Source: Chitinophagaceae bacterium (GTDB lineage Bacteria; Bacteroidota; Bacteroidia; Chitinophagales; Chitinophagaceae). Taken from it: 64,000 nt of DNA. Position 1 is the first letter of the stretch; every line of letters starts with the position of its first letter. Positions 35,405-43,409 of the stretch are shown here, piece by piece. The stretch is taken from contig JADKKA010000018.1 of NCBI GenBank assembly GCA_016720745.1, positions 62,001 through 126,000 of the forward strand, read 5' to 3'. A program made the position numbers and the translations under genes. The notes under the pieces are model-generated. The model had not been told where the DNA came from. It made no database searches and worked only from the letters and a program-made list of their open reading frames with translations.

Positions 35405-38400
35405 TTAGCTAAACAGGTATTCCACATCCTCCCTCGTCAGGGTCTTCACAAATGTGGCATCATCAGAAATGATATCTTTTGCCAGGGCCCGCTTCTTTTC
35501 CTGTAACTGCAGGATCTTATCTTCAATGGTATCCTTACAGATCATCCGGTAGGCAAAGATGTTCTTGGTTTGACCAATCCGGTGTGTCCGGTCAATCGCC
35601 TGTTGCTCCACCGCCGGGTTCCACCAGGGATCTACAATATATACATAGTCGGCTGCCGTGAGGTTCAAACCCACACCACCTGCTTTTAGCGAAATCAGGA
35701 AGACCCTTACTTCTTCATCATTCTGGAAACTCTGAATGGCTTTTTCTCTGTCTGGTGCCGATGTACTTCCATCAAAATATTCATACTTGATACCCAGCTC
35801 TTCCAGTTTTTTACGGATCAGTGCCAGCATACCGAGGAACTGGGAGAAGATCAGGGCTTTGTGGTTGCCGATATTCTCCGTGATCTCACGGGCCAGTTCA
35901 TCCAGTTTGATGGAGTGGTTCTCAAATTTCTCCTGCTCATTCAATATAGCCGGTGAATCACAGATCTGCCGCAGTTTCATCAATCCCTGTAAGATGGTGA
36001 GCTGTGATTTCTGGATACCCTGTGTTTCGATACTGCCTAAGATCTGATTACGGAAATCATTCCGGTAAGCATCATAAATATTCCGCTGCTCTTCTTCCAT
36101 TTCGCAGAACAGGATCATCTCCTGTTTTTCAGGAAGATCTTTGGCCACCTGTTCTTTTGTTCTTCTCAGAATGAATGGATATAATATTTTTCTCAGGTGA
36201 TCTTTCCGGTCCTGCTCTCCAAACTTATCAATCGGAATCGCAAATTCCTGACGGAAAAACTCCATCGTACCCAGCATTCCGGGATTCAGGAAGTTCATTT
36301 GCGCAAAAATATCGAAGGTGTTATTCTGCAATGGCGTACCACTCATGCAAAGGCGGTTCTTCGCTGCTAACAGACAAGCCGCCTTGGCCACTTTACTACC
36401 AGGATTCTTGATTGCCTGGCTTTCATCCAGGATAACATAATCAAATTCCAGACTCATCAGCAGTTTGATATCACTGCGCAGGGTACCATAGGTAGTAATG
36501 GTCACGGAATGATCCATCAGTTCTTCTTTCGCCCTGGTGCGGGTGGCACCGTGGTGAATTTTATAAGTGAGGGATGGTGTGAATTTCCGGATCTCATTTT
36601 CCCAGTTATAGATCAGGGTGGTCGGACAAACCACGAGGGCTTTCAGTTTGCCTTCCCTGTTGTGAAAATGTTCCAGGAATGACAATGCCTGTACGGTTTT
36701 ACCCAAACCCATGTCATCAGCCAGGATGCCTCCCCATTTGATTTCGGTGAGATAGTTCAGCCATTGAAACCCGGCTACCTGGTAAGGACGAAGAATCGGT
36801 TTCAGGTGAGCAGAAGGTTCCAGTTCTTTGATCTTATTGAACTCCCGAAGGTTGGCATATTTTTCTTCCAGCTGTACCACCAGTTCTTCTTCATCCCTGG
36901 TTTCGTATAATTCATCCACCACGCTCAGGTGAAAACGGGACAATTTGAGTGAATTCGTTTTGCCTTCTCCTACCCTGAAGAGGAGTGAATATTTTTTCAG
37001 CCATTCTTCCGGTAAAATCCCAAAGGTTCCATCATTCAACTGTACAAACTGTTGTTTATTGGCCAGGGCTCTTTTTACTTCTGCTACGGTAACATGCTGG
37101 TCGCCGAATACAATATCCACTTTGGCATCAAACCAGTCGGTATTGCTGCTGATAAAGATCTTGGTCTGTGGCCTGGCTGTGTTGAAACGGAAATTCTTCA
37201 ACGCCTCAAATCCAAATACCGGTGTCTTCATATCCTTCATGGCATCCACGAAGAGGAAGAACCAGTTATTGCGCAATACATCCGCCCCTTTCAATGCGAG
37301 GGTGCCACTGTCTTCATTGTATATAAAACTGGAATGAAGGTTCTGCAGTTTCTGAATGAATTCGTTTTCTTTTTCCCGGTTCCGGTGTACGATCAGCACT
37401 TTGTCGCCCTGTGGTACCACCACATCATCCCGGTCGCGGGAACGGGTTTCATATCCTTTATAGGAAAATGAAGGCTGGAAAACCAGGTATTCGCCTTTTT
37501 CCAGCAGGAAGAGTTTTACTTCGGGGTCTCCGTCTCTTATTTCCTGTACCAGTGATTTATCAAAATCAACTTTATGTTCTTTGGTCAATGGCAGGATAAA
37601 CTGGGCCAGTGATTTACTCCAGTCATCCGCAGAAATGCTCATTTTACCGGAGGGTAGAAATTTTTCCACGAGGTGGATCACTTCATTGCCCTGCCAGAGC
37701 CAGGCCTGTTCGTTATAGAGAAAAAGCAAGGGACTCGGACTTTCATTATCACTCAGGTCATACTCAATACCGCCGGCTTTTACCCGGCATTGAATCGTGT
37801 ATTGTGCATTCTTCTTGACAATAAAATGTGGTTTGGCTTCGGCCGACTGTAACTGCAGGGGAACCAGGTTATTGGTCTTGAAAGCTTTTTTCTCCGGCAG
37901 TACAAAAACAAAGGGACCACCCGCTGATTCAGTGAACATCTTCTTCAGCTTGGGCAGGAGGTATTCTGCCATCAATTCTTTGGTCTCATCCGGTAAATCA
38001 TCATCCTCATGGTGAATGATATTTTCCCAGATACCGGAGAAGGGAGAATTCCGGCTGATATATTTATTGATCTCGCTTTCCTGCAGTTTCCTCAGTACGC
38101 CCAGCATTTCACGATCTGCTTCGGGAAGCTGATCGGTATTGACATAGCGGCTGATATCCATTTTTTCAACGGTACCGGCAAAAGCATCGTTGGCATCATT
38201 GGGCTCACCGGTTACCACATCAAGGGTGAAATAGGGGTAGTTTTTTTTATTCAGATTGAATACGATACCCAGTCGCTGTGTGGGTGAATCCGCCACGGCT
38301 GTAGCTGATGGCTCGGCCAATTCTTCTTTTTCCCTTTTTTCAGTTTCCGGAATAAATACCGGCCGGGAAGGAGAGGCCAGTGGTGCCACTCTTTTGATGG

Positions 38401-39223
38401 ATGGGTCGAGTACCCGTAAAAATGGTTTTCCATCCTTGTAGGCAAATTCGAATTTTCCTTTCAGGTCATCACTCAGCGAATATCCGTAGGCTTCCAGTAA
38501 TTTATTTTTTTCCTTATCCCAGTTGCGGATGCTGTCAAAATAATTGGCTCCATGAGTATTGAGTAGCTGAAGGAATACAATCAGTTTGGGCAGACAAAGC
38601 GGATGATCTTCATCGAGGTATTCACAGCTGGTATCAAAATTCCTTTCTTCATTTTTACGGATCAGTACTTTGTATTCCTGCTCTTCCAGGATAACGGTAG
38701 CTTTGACAGTTTCGTTCTCTGCAAATTCGATGGATGCCTTATTGCTGCGTAAAAAAGTTTCTGCTTCCTGGAAAGCTTCGGGGGAGGATAGCAGCCGGAG
38801 TGTTTTCAGTTCGATGGCCTTCATCTTGGCTACCGTATGCTTCTGATTATACTTGATATGTTCTGATTGCAGGTGTCCGCGATCAATCAGCTCCTGTAGC
38901 TGGATAAGAGCGGCTGCTTCATGCCGGCAGATATCGCCCAGGTTATAAGGACAGGCGCAACGAAGTGTGGTAGCCTTGGGGTCCTTGAATTTTTGAATAT
39001 ATACTTTGTAATAAGTAGCGTAACTATCGTCTTTTACACGGAATACGGCTGATCCAAACAGATCATCATATTCCACCAGTTCAACGTAGCCGATGGCATG
39101 GATTTTTTTTCCTCTGCGGATCACTTCATCCGTTCCATGGGTATACACATATTTAATAAGATGGGGTAGGGCCAAGTGTTGCTTTTTTAAATTCCGGATG
39201 GCATGTTTGTCACAACGATCCAA
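35405..39223 (-). CDS. SWIM zinc finger-SNF2 family helicase
   Basis: About 1272 residues. Near the N-terminus a SWIM zinc finger has Cys89, Cys91, Cys99 and His101 (CACPYNLGDICRH). A long middle region (about 120-790) has no clear motif. The SNF2 ATPase follows: GGILADDMGLGKT near residue 838, DESQAIKN near 933, SGTPLQNN, and in the C-terminal lobe FDGSTSAPDR, SLKAGGVGLNLTAAD and QAIDRTHRIGQ. Such proteins are DNA translocases that remodel nucleoprotein complexes. No ATG is available before the SWIM region; TTG 39223 keeps it, but the exact start is uncertain. Confidence 0.9.
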   Translation of the reverse strand: MDRCDKHAIRNLKKQHLALPHLIKYVYTHGTDEVIRRGKKIHAIGYVELVEYDDLFGSAVFRVKDDSYATYYKVYIQKFKDPKATTLRCACPYNLGDICRHEAAALIQLQELIDRGHLQSEHIKYNQKHTVAKMKAIELKTLRLLSSPEAFQEAETFLRSNKASIEFAENETVKATVILEEQEYKVLIRKNEERNFDTSCEYLDEDHPLCLPKLIVFLQLLNTHGANYFDSIRNWDKEKNKLLEAYGYSLSDDLKGKFEFAYKDGKPFLRVLDPSIKRVAPLASPSRPVFIPETEKREKEELAEPSATAVADSPTQRLGIVFNLNKKNYPYFTLDVVTGEPNDANDAFAGTVEKMDISRYVNTDQLPEADREMLGVLRKLQESEINKYISRNSPFSGIWENIIHHEDDDLPDETKELMAEYLLPKLKKMFTESAGGPFVFVLPEKKAFKTNNLVPLQLQSAEAKPHFIVKKNAQYTIQCRVKAGGIEYDLSDNESPSPLLFLYNEQAWLWQGNEVIHLVEKFLPSGKMSISADDWSKSLAQFILPLTKEHKVDFDKSLVQEIRDGDPEVKLFLLEKGEYLVFQPSFSYKGYETRSRDRDDVVVPQGDKVLIVHRNREKENEFIQKLQNLHSSFIYNEDSGTLALKGADVLRNNWFFLFVDAMKDMKTPVFGFEALKNFRFNTARPQTKIFISSNTDWFDAKVDIVFGDQHVTVAEVKRALANKQQFVQLNDGTFGILPEEWLKKYSLLFRVGEGKTNSLKLSRFHLSVVDELYETRDEEELVVQLEEKYANLREFNKIKELEPSAHLKPILRPYQVAGFQWLNYLTEIKWGGILADDMGLGKTVQALSFLEHFHNREGKLKALVVCPTTLIYNWENEIRKFTPSLTYKIHHGATRTRAKEELMDHSVTITTYGTLRSDIKLLMSLEFDYVILDESQAIKNPGSKVAKAACLLAAKNRLCMSGTPLQNNTFDIFAQMNFLNPGMLGTMEFFRQEFAIPIDKFGEQDRKDHLRKILYPFILRRTKEQVAKDLPEKQEMILFCEMEEEQRNIYDAYRNDFRNQILGSIETQGIQKSQLTILQGLMKLRQICDSPAILNEQEKFENHSIKLDELAREITENIGNHKALIFSQFLGMLALIRKKLEELGIKYEYFDGSTSAPDREKAIQSFQNDEEVRVFLISLKAGGVGLNLTAADYVYIVDPWWNPAVEQQAIDRTHRIGQTKNIFAYRMICKDTIEDKILQLQEKKRALAKDIISDDATFVKTLTREDVEYLFS

Positions 39224-39403
39224 AAAGGTTAATCGGCAAAAGTAAAAGAATGTGTAGCGGATTTCCTTATAAAACAGGGGAAATAATAAATAAATTTTGA
39301 TTGAAAAAACAATAGAAAAAATGAAGTATCTTACAGAGTTTTTCCCTTCACAGCTTTGTTTTTTCGTTGAAGAAGATCATGGCGTCTTCGGGTATCATAT
39401 TCA

Positions 39404-40129
39404 CTACCTGGCCACCAGTTTTCCTTCCACATATAAGGGCAATACATTTGCTACATCCGGGGTCAAACAGAACCGGATATCTTCTATCAGCCCAAAGCGT
39501 TCTACGAGGCGGTGATAGTGGGTGAGTTTGGGGGCAAACTCGTGTAGTTTGTTTTTATGTTTGGCATACATGGTTTCTGCCATCAGGGAACTATCGCAAT
39601 GGACGGTGAATTTTTTTCCAATGGCATTGATAATAGCACCTGCATATAGTGTGTCTTCCAGGTTGAAGCGGTCTTTCCAGCCTGCACAACCCAGTACAAC
39701 ATTTTTATTTTCTTTGACCAGGAAATCACATACGGCAGAAAGATTGGGAAAGGATCCGGAAATAATGGTATCCGCATTTTTATCCAGCGCCATTTGCAAA
39801 AGCCTGGTTCCGTTGGTAGTGGTCAGTACCAGGTTTTTATTTTCAATAAACTCCCGGTTGTATTCCATTGGGGAATTACCATGCTGTAAACCATCTGCAA
39901 TTTTCCCGTCTCTTTCTCCGGCAGCAATACCACCGATATTTTTAGCGATCTCCAGGGCCTTGGGCACAGAATCAACCGGAATCACACAACGGGCACCATT
40001 ATAAAGGGCTGATGCAATGGTGGAAGTAGCACGGAACACATCAATAATCACCACCACACTGTTACTCAAATCATAGAGGTGGAGCAGGGCGGGGGAGAGG
40101 GAGGTATGCAGGGAAGGTTTATTGCTCAT
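39404..40129 (-). CDS. comB: ComB-like 2-phosphosulfolactate phosphatase
   Basis: 241 residues across the whole ComB family length. Motifs include VVIIDVFRATSTI at the N-terminus, AAGERDGKIADGLQHGNSP, LTTTNGTRLL and LGCAGWKDRFNLEDTLYAG. In methanogens ComB removes phosphate from 2-phosphosulfolactate during coenzyme M synthesis. This organism has no sign of methanogenesis; in Bacteroidota the enzyme may serve sulfonate metabolism, perhaps sulfonolipids, but no neighbour confirms this. A TATTTTTG box on the minus strand lies just upstream. Confidence 0.88.
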   Translation of the reverse strand: MSNKPSLHTSLSPALLHLYDLSNSVVVIIDVFRATSTIASALYNGARCVIPVDSVPKALEIAKNIGGIAAGERDGKIADGLQHGNSPMEYNREFIENKNLVLTTTNGTRLLQMALDKNADTIISGSFPNLSAVCDFLVKENKNVVLGCAGWKDRFNLEDTLYAGAIINAIGKKFTVHCDSSLMAETMYAKHKNKLHEFAPKLTHYHRLVERFGLIEDIRFCLTPDVANVLPLYVEGKLVAR

Positions 40130-40137
40130 GGTTCATA

Positions 40138-40145
40138 CAAAAATA
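40138..40145 (-). promoter_or_regulatory. -7 box of the comB-like gene
   Basis: On the minus strand this is TATTTTTG, a perfect TAnnTTTG match eight bases upstream of ATG 40129, giving a very short leader. Confidence 0.4.
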
Positions 40146-40300
40146 AAGAATTGACCCTCAATTTCCACTGAATAACCGCTAATGTTGGATGATCTAACTA
40201 CCCTTTTTGTTATCTGCTGTTTTGCCTGTCAAAAAGATTGGCTGCCGGAACAATCAAGTTTCCGTTTTTCTTTAAAAGGCGATAGTAAAGTTGAATGAAA

Positions 40301-40777
40301 TCAGGAGTCCAGGAATTTTTTCCATTTACCGGTTTCTGCATACTGTTTGATCACATTATTACGCAGCTCAATGATTTTCCGGAGGTAGCGGGTCAACCAA
40401 AGTTCGTTGAACCAGCGACCCAGCACACCATAGGGAGATTCAAAATGAAAAAGATCGATCACAATGGTACCGTTATCGCAGGGTTTAAAATAATGTTCAT
40501 GTTTCATCATCCTGAAATTACCCTCGGCCTGTTCCTGTACAAACATACTGGGCTTGCTCATTTCCGTCACTTTCACCCGAAGCATTCTTTCCCTGAATAA
40601 GTGTTTCGACTTCCATGTGACCGTTTCATCTTTTTCAATCAGTCCGAACCGGGTACCGGCAACCGCTTCCTGGCTGAAAGGCGCCATTGATTCCTTGTGT
40701 AAACCGATATGGCGGCTGAGGTCAAAGACCCGTTCAGCCGGAGCTGCGATAAATGTGGTTAAATGAATCGTTGGCAT
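40301..40777 (-). CDS. SRPBCC family protein
   Basis: 158 residues with the START/Bet v 1-like fold: an N-terminal strand containing IAAPAERVFDLSRHI, a central run of beta-strands (HLFRERMLRVKVTEM), the FHFESPYGVLGRWFNELW stretch and a long C-terminal helix. It resembles the group annotated as cell-division-inhibitor-like SRPBCC proteins, which bind hydrophobic ligands in a cavity. Function unknown. It is 78 bases from gcvT on the same strand. Confidence 0.8.
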   Translation of the reverse strand: MPTIHLTTFIAAPAERVFDLSRHIGLHKESMAPFSQEAVAGTRFGLIEKDETVTWKSKHLFRERMLRVKVTEMSKPSMFVQEQAEGNFRMMKHEHYFKPCDNGTIVIDLFHFESPYGVLGRWFNELWLTRYLRKIIELRNNVIKQYAETGKWKKFLDS

Positions 40778-40855
40778 AGCAGGGTATTAAATATACGTAC
40801 AGGAAACTAAAATCAGAAAGGATCGTGCCAGTTTATCCTTTCCCCGGTCTTTCCT

Positions 40856-41941
40856 CTATGCAAAAGGGATCTTTGCCACTTTTGCCTGTAATAATTTATC
40901 CCGCACTTTGATGTAGATATCCGAACCGATTGCGGCATTGGCCGTACGTACATATCCCATCCCAATGGCTTTGCCCAGACTGGGTGACTGAGTACCAGAA
41001 GTCACTACGCCTATTGTATTGCCCTCAAAATCCTTGATCTCATAACCATGTCTGGGTATTCCTTTCTCCACCATTTCAAATCCTACCAGTTTCCGGTCCA
41101 CTCCTTCGGCCTTTTGTTTTTCAAAAATATCTTTGGAAGTAAAATCCTTGGTAAAGCGGGTGATCCATCCCAGTCCGGCTTCGAGAGGGGAAGTGGTATC
41201 ATCAATATCATTCCCATAGAGACAGAATCCCATTTCCAGCCGCAGGGTATCCCGGGCACCCAGGCCGGCAGGTTTTAAACCCTGTGGACCACCGGCTTCA
41301 AAGATGGCGTTCCAGATTTTTTCGGCGTCATTATCCTTGTCTTCAAAATAAATTTCCACCCCGCCTGCCCCGGTATATCCGGTGGCGCTGATCAGTACAT
41401 TGTCGACACCGGCAAAGCGGCCTTTTACAAAAGTGTAATATTTGAGATTCAGAATATCCATCTCGGTGAGTGGCTGTAATATTTTTGTTGCATTGGGGCC
41501 CTGAATGGCGAGCAGACAGGTTTTATCGGAAATATTATGCATTTCCACCTGCTGATGATCATGCTTCCGGATCCAGTTCCAGTCTTTTTCAATATTTGAA
41601 GCATTCACCACCAGCATATATACCTTATTCTCTTCCACGCAATACACGAGCAAATCATCTACAATGCCGCCATCTTCATTGGGAAGGCAACTGTACTGGG
41701 CCTGACCGGCTTTTAACTTGGCGGCATCATTACTGGTTACACTTTGAATAAGATCCAATGCATGGGGACCTTTCAAAATGAATTCCCCCATATGGCTTAC
41801 ATCAAAGATGCCGGCATTCCGGCGAACTGCAGCATGCTCATCATTGATGCCGGTATAGGAAATGGGCATATTGTAACCGGCGAATTCCGCCATTTTCGCA
41901 CCAAGGGCAATATGTTTATCGGTAAAGGGAGTGCTTTTCAT
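40856..41941 (-). CDS. gcvT: GcvT, aminomethyltransferase of the glycine cleavage system
   Basis: 361 residues from ATG 41941 (MKSTPFTDKHIALGAKM); an in-frame ATG at 41962 would add seven residues not typical of the family. Recognisable motifs are VSHMGEF, SVTSNDAAKLKAGQAQYSCLPN, ATGYTGAGGVEIYF and ARDTLRLEMGFCLYGND. It transfers the aminomethyl carbon from the lipoyl H-protein to tetrahydrofolate, releasing ammonia. The genes for the H and P proteins are not in the window. Confidence 0.96.
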   Translation of the reverse strand: MKSTPFTDKHIALGAKMAEFAGYNMPISYTGINDEHAAVRRNAGIFDVSHMGEFILKGPHALDLIQSVTSNDAAKLKAGQAQYSCLPNEDGGIVDDLLVYCVEENKVYMLVVNASNIEKDWNWIRKHDHQQVEMHNISDKTCLLAIQGPNATKILQPLTEMDILNLKYYTFVKGRFAGVDNVLISATGYTGAGGVEIYFEDKDNDAEKIWNAIFEAGGPQGLKPAGLGARDTLRLEMGFCLYGNDIDDTTSPLEAGLGWITRFTKDFTSKDIFEKQKAEGVDRKLVGFEMVEKGIPRHGYEIKDFEGNTIGVVTSGTQSPSLGKAIGMGYVRTANAAIGSDIYIKVRDKLLQAKVAKIPFA

Positions 41942-42002
41942 ACTTATCGTTTTAATCCCCATAAGGCCTTGCCGGGGTGAGCAAATGTAGAGTAAAACCC
42001 AG

Positions 42003-42740
42003 TTATTTCAGCACCTGACCCATGCGGAGATACATGGGAAACCGGATGGTCATTTTCTCTTTTTCCCAATGTTTCCTGATCTTTTCCACTATTTCAACAG
42101 TGGGATTATACCCTTTGTCCAGTATAAATTTTTGCACGGCCGACCAGCTGTTGAGGTATCCACCAATATCTTCGAGCCCCCATTCAAAACTCAGACTGAA
42201 AATCGGGCAGGAAATTTCTTTTAACGGAAAAGGGATTGTTACATAATTGGTATCCACCAATTTTCTCTCCGGGTCCCAGTAAGGGCCGAGTATGTTTTTA
42301 TGAAAATCCTGTTTGATGTCATCGATTTGAGGAGAAACTGTCATTCCACCATACATCCAGGTAGCGAACCAGCCGTTGTTCCGGGTTACGCGATTGAGCT
42401 CTTTATAAAAAAGATCAAAATCAAACCAATGAAGAGCCTGTGAAACGGTTACAAGATCAAAACTGTCGTCTTCAAAATCCGTTTTTTCAGCCGCTTGTAC
42501 AGAATAAAAAACATTTGAAATACTAAGGGCATTTGACAATTGTTTTTCGCTGATATCGGTTGCCATTACCTTTTTGAAGTAGGGAGCGAGGTCCTTTGCC
42601 GTTTGTCCGTTTCCTGTTGCGCAATCCCAGGCCATATTTCTCTCCGGTACCTGATTCAGGATGAATGTAAATAATTCGGGTGGGTAAGTAGGCCGGTACC
42701 TGGCATAAAGTTCCGACTGTTTGGAGAAAATATCCTTCAT
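42003..42740 (-). CDS. Class I SAM-dependent methyltransferase
   Basis: 245 residues with a Rossmann methyltransferase core: motif I MAWDCATGNGQTAKDL (about 36-52), motif II acidic residue in KVMATDIS, and post-motif LVTVSQALHWFDFD. The start MKDIFSKQSELYARYRPTYP and the ALHWFD motif match the methyltransferase type 11 group whose members act on small molecules; substrate unknown. It is 61 bases from gcvT and is separated from the next gene by a terminator. Confidence 0.85.
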   Translation of the reverse strand: MKDIFSKQSELYARYRPTYPPELFTFILNQVPERNMAWDCATGNGQTAKDLAPYFKKVMATDISEKQLSNALSISNVFYSVQAAEKTDFEDDSFDLVTVSQALHWFDFDLFYKELNRVTRNNGWFATWMYGGMTVSPQIDDIKQDFHKNILGPYWDPERKLVDTNYVTIPFPLKEISCPIFSLSFEWGLEDIGGYLNSWSAVQKFILDKGYNPTVEIVEKIRKHWEKEKMTIRFPMYLRMGQVLK

Positions 42741-42756
42741 CTTTTAAAGATAAAAA

Positions 42757-42779
42757 AAGTCCCGCCAGTGGCAGGACTT
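42757..42779 (-). terminator. Terminator after the Tyr/Trp/Cys-rich protein gene
   Basis: AAGTCC pairs with GGACTT and GCC with GGC around AGT, with one C-A mismatch. On the minus strand a T run follows (complement of the A run at 42752-42758). It makes the gene at 42806 a single-gene transcript. Confidence 0.75.
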
Positions 42780-42805
42780 ATTCATTCAGGTTGGTGGCTG
42801 TTCGA

Positions 42806-43195
42806 TTAACAGTAATACCAGTATTTGTACCAATAGCAATAGCCATAGCCATCACAATAGTAGTACCAGTAGTAACAAAGTCCGGCACCACGGCTGGCAG
42901 TAGGCGCTTTGTACGTTTTCTGGAAAGCCTTGATCGCTTTCTGGATTGACTTGGCTTGCTTGGCATCCAGTACATCACCAGCTTTGTAAGTAGAACCGGC
43001 TAATGTGGCTGTGGGTGCACCGGCACCGCGGCTGGCTGTGAGGTCAGCATTAGCGACCATGCTCAGGAAGCCGATATCATCAGCACTCAGCGTTGTTCCT
43101 GCATTCAGCGCAGAAACATTTTTTTCTGCCTGGCCAAAAGCAATAGACGCCATCAGCAGCAAGGAGAATGAAAACAGGATTTTAATCCTCTTCAT
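42806..43195 (-). CDS. Exported protein with a Tyr/Trp/Cys-rich C-terminal tail (unknown family)
   Basis: 129 residues from ATG 43195, which opens a Sec signal peptide (cut predicted near residue 21, AFGQ). The mature part is small and Ala/Lys-rich, with the heptad TASRGAG at residues 53-59 and again at 99-105, directly before the tail. Residues 106-129 are Leu, Asp, Lys and two Gly plus 12 Tyr, 3 Trp and 4 Cys (at 107, 114, 120 and 129). Nineteen of 24 tail residues are aromatic or Cys. The composition suggests disulfide or dityrosine cross-links, metal binding, or a post-translationally modified product; none is shown. A TACTTTTA box (minus strand, 43248-43255) precedes it and a terminator follows. 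Confidence 0.75.
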   Translation of the reverse strand: MKRIKILFSFSLLLMASIAFGQAEKNVSALNAGTTLSADDIGFLSMVANADLTASRGAGAPTATLAGSTYKAGDVLDAKQAKSIQKAIKAFQKTYKAPTASRGAGLCYYWYYYCDGYGYCYWYKYWYYC

Positions 43196-43328
43196 AGTTT
43201 TTGTGTTTGTAGTTATTAAATCGGGTTTTGACATTCAATTTACGATATAAAAGTAATAGCTGCAGAAAAGAATAGCATACCCTGTACGGGGTATTTATTC
43301 CGGCTTAACAATTCCTTAAACAGAAAGG

Positions 43329-43353
43329 CCCGTTCTGCCAGAGCAGGAACGGG
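43329..43353 (-). terminator. Candidate terminator after the PspC-domain gene
   Basis: CCCGTTC pairs with GAACGGG, extended by TG/CA with a one-base bulge, around CCAGAG. The following minus-strand sequence has only a modest T run. It lies 57 bases beyond the PspC stop. Confidence 0.5.
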
Positions 43354-43409
43354 ACCATTCTATATCCCTTGATGGGATGTCCAACTTCAACCTTCTTTAT
43401 ACCATTACA

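Noticed and set aside
39297..39515. 72-residue plus-strand ORF starting at TTG between the helicase and the comB-like gene
   Set aside because: Its second half is antisense to the end of the comB-like gene and it has no family features; the gap itself holds only AT-rich leader sequence.
42778..42978. Minus-strand ORF of 66 residues within the Tyr/Trp/Cys protein gene
   Set aside because: It is an out-of-frame reading of the same bases; the other frame has a signal peptide, terminator and internal repeat that make it the real gene.
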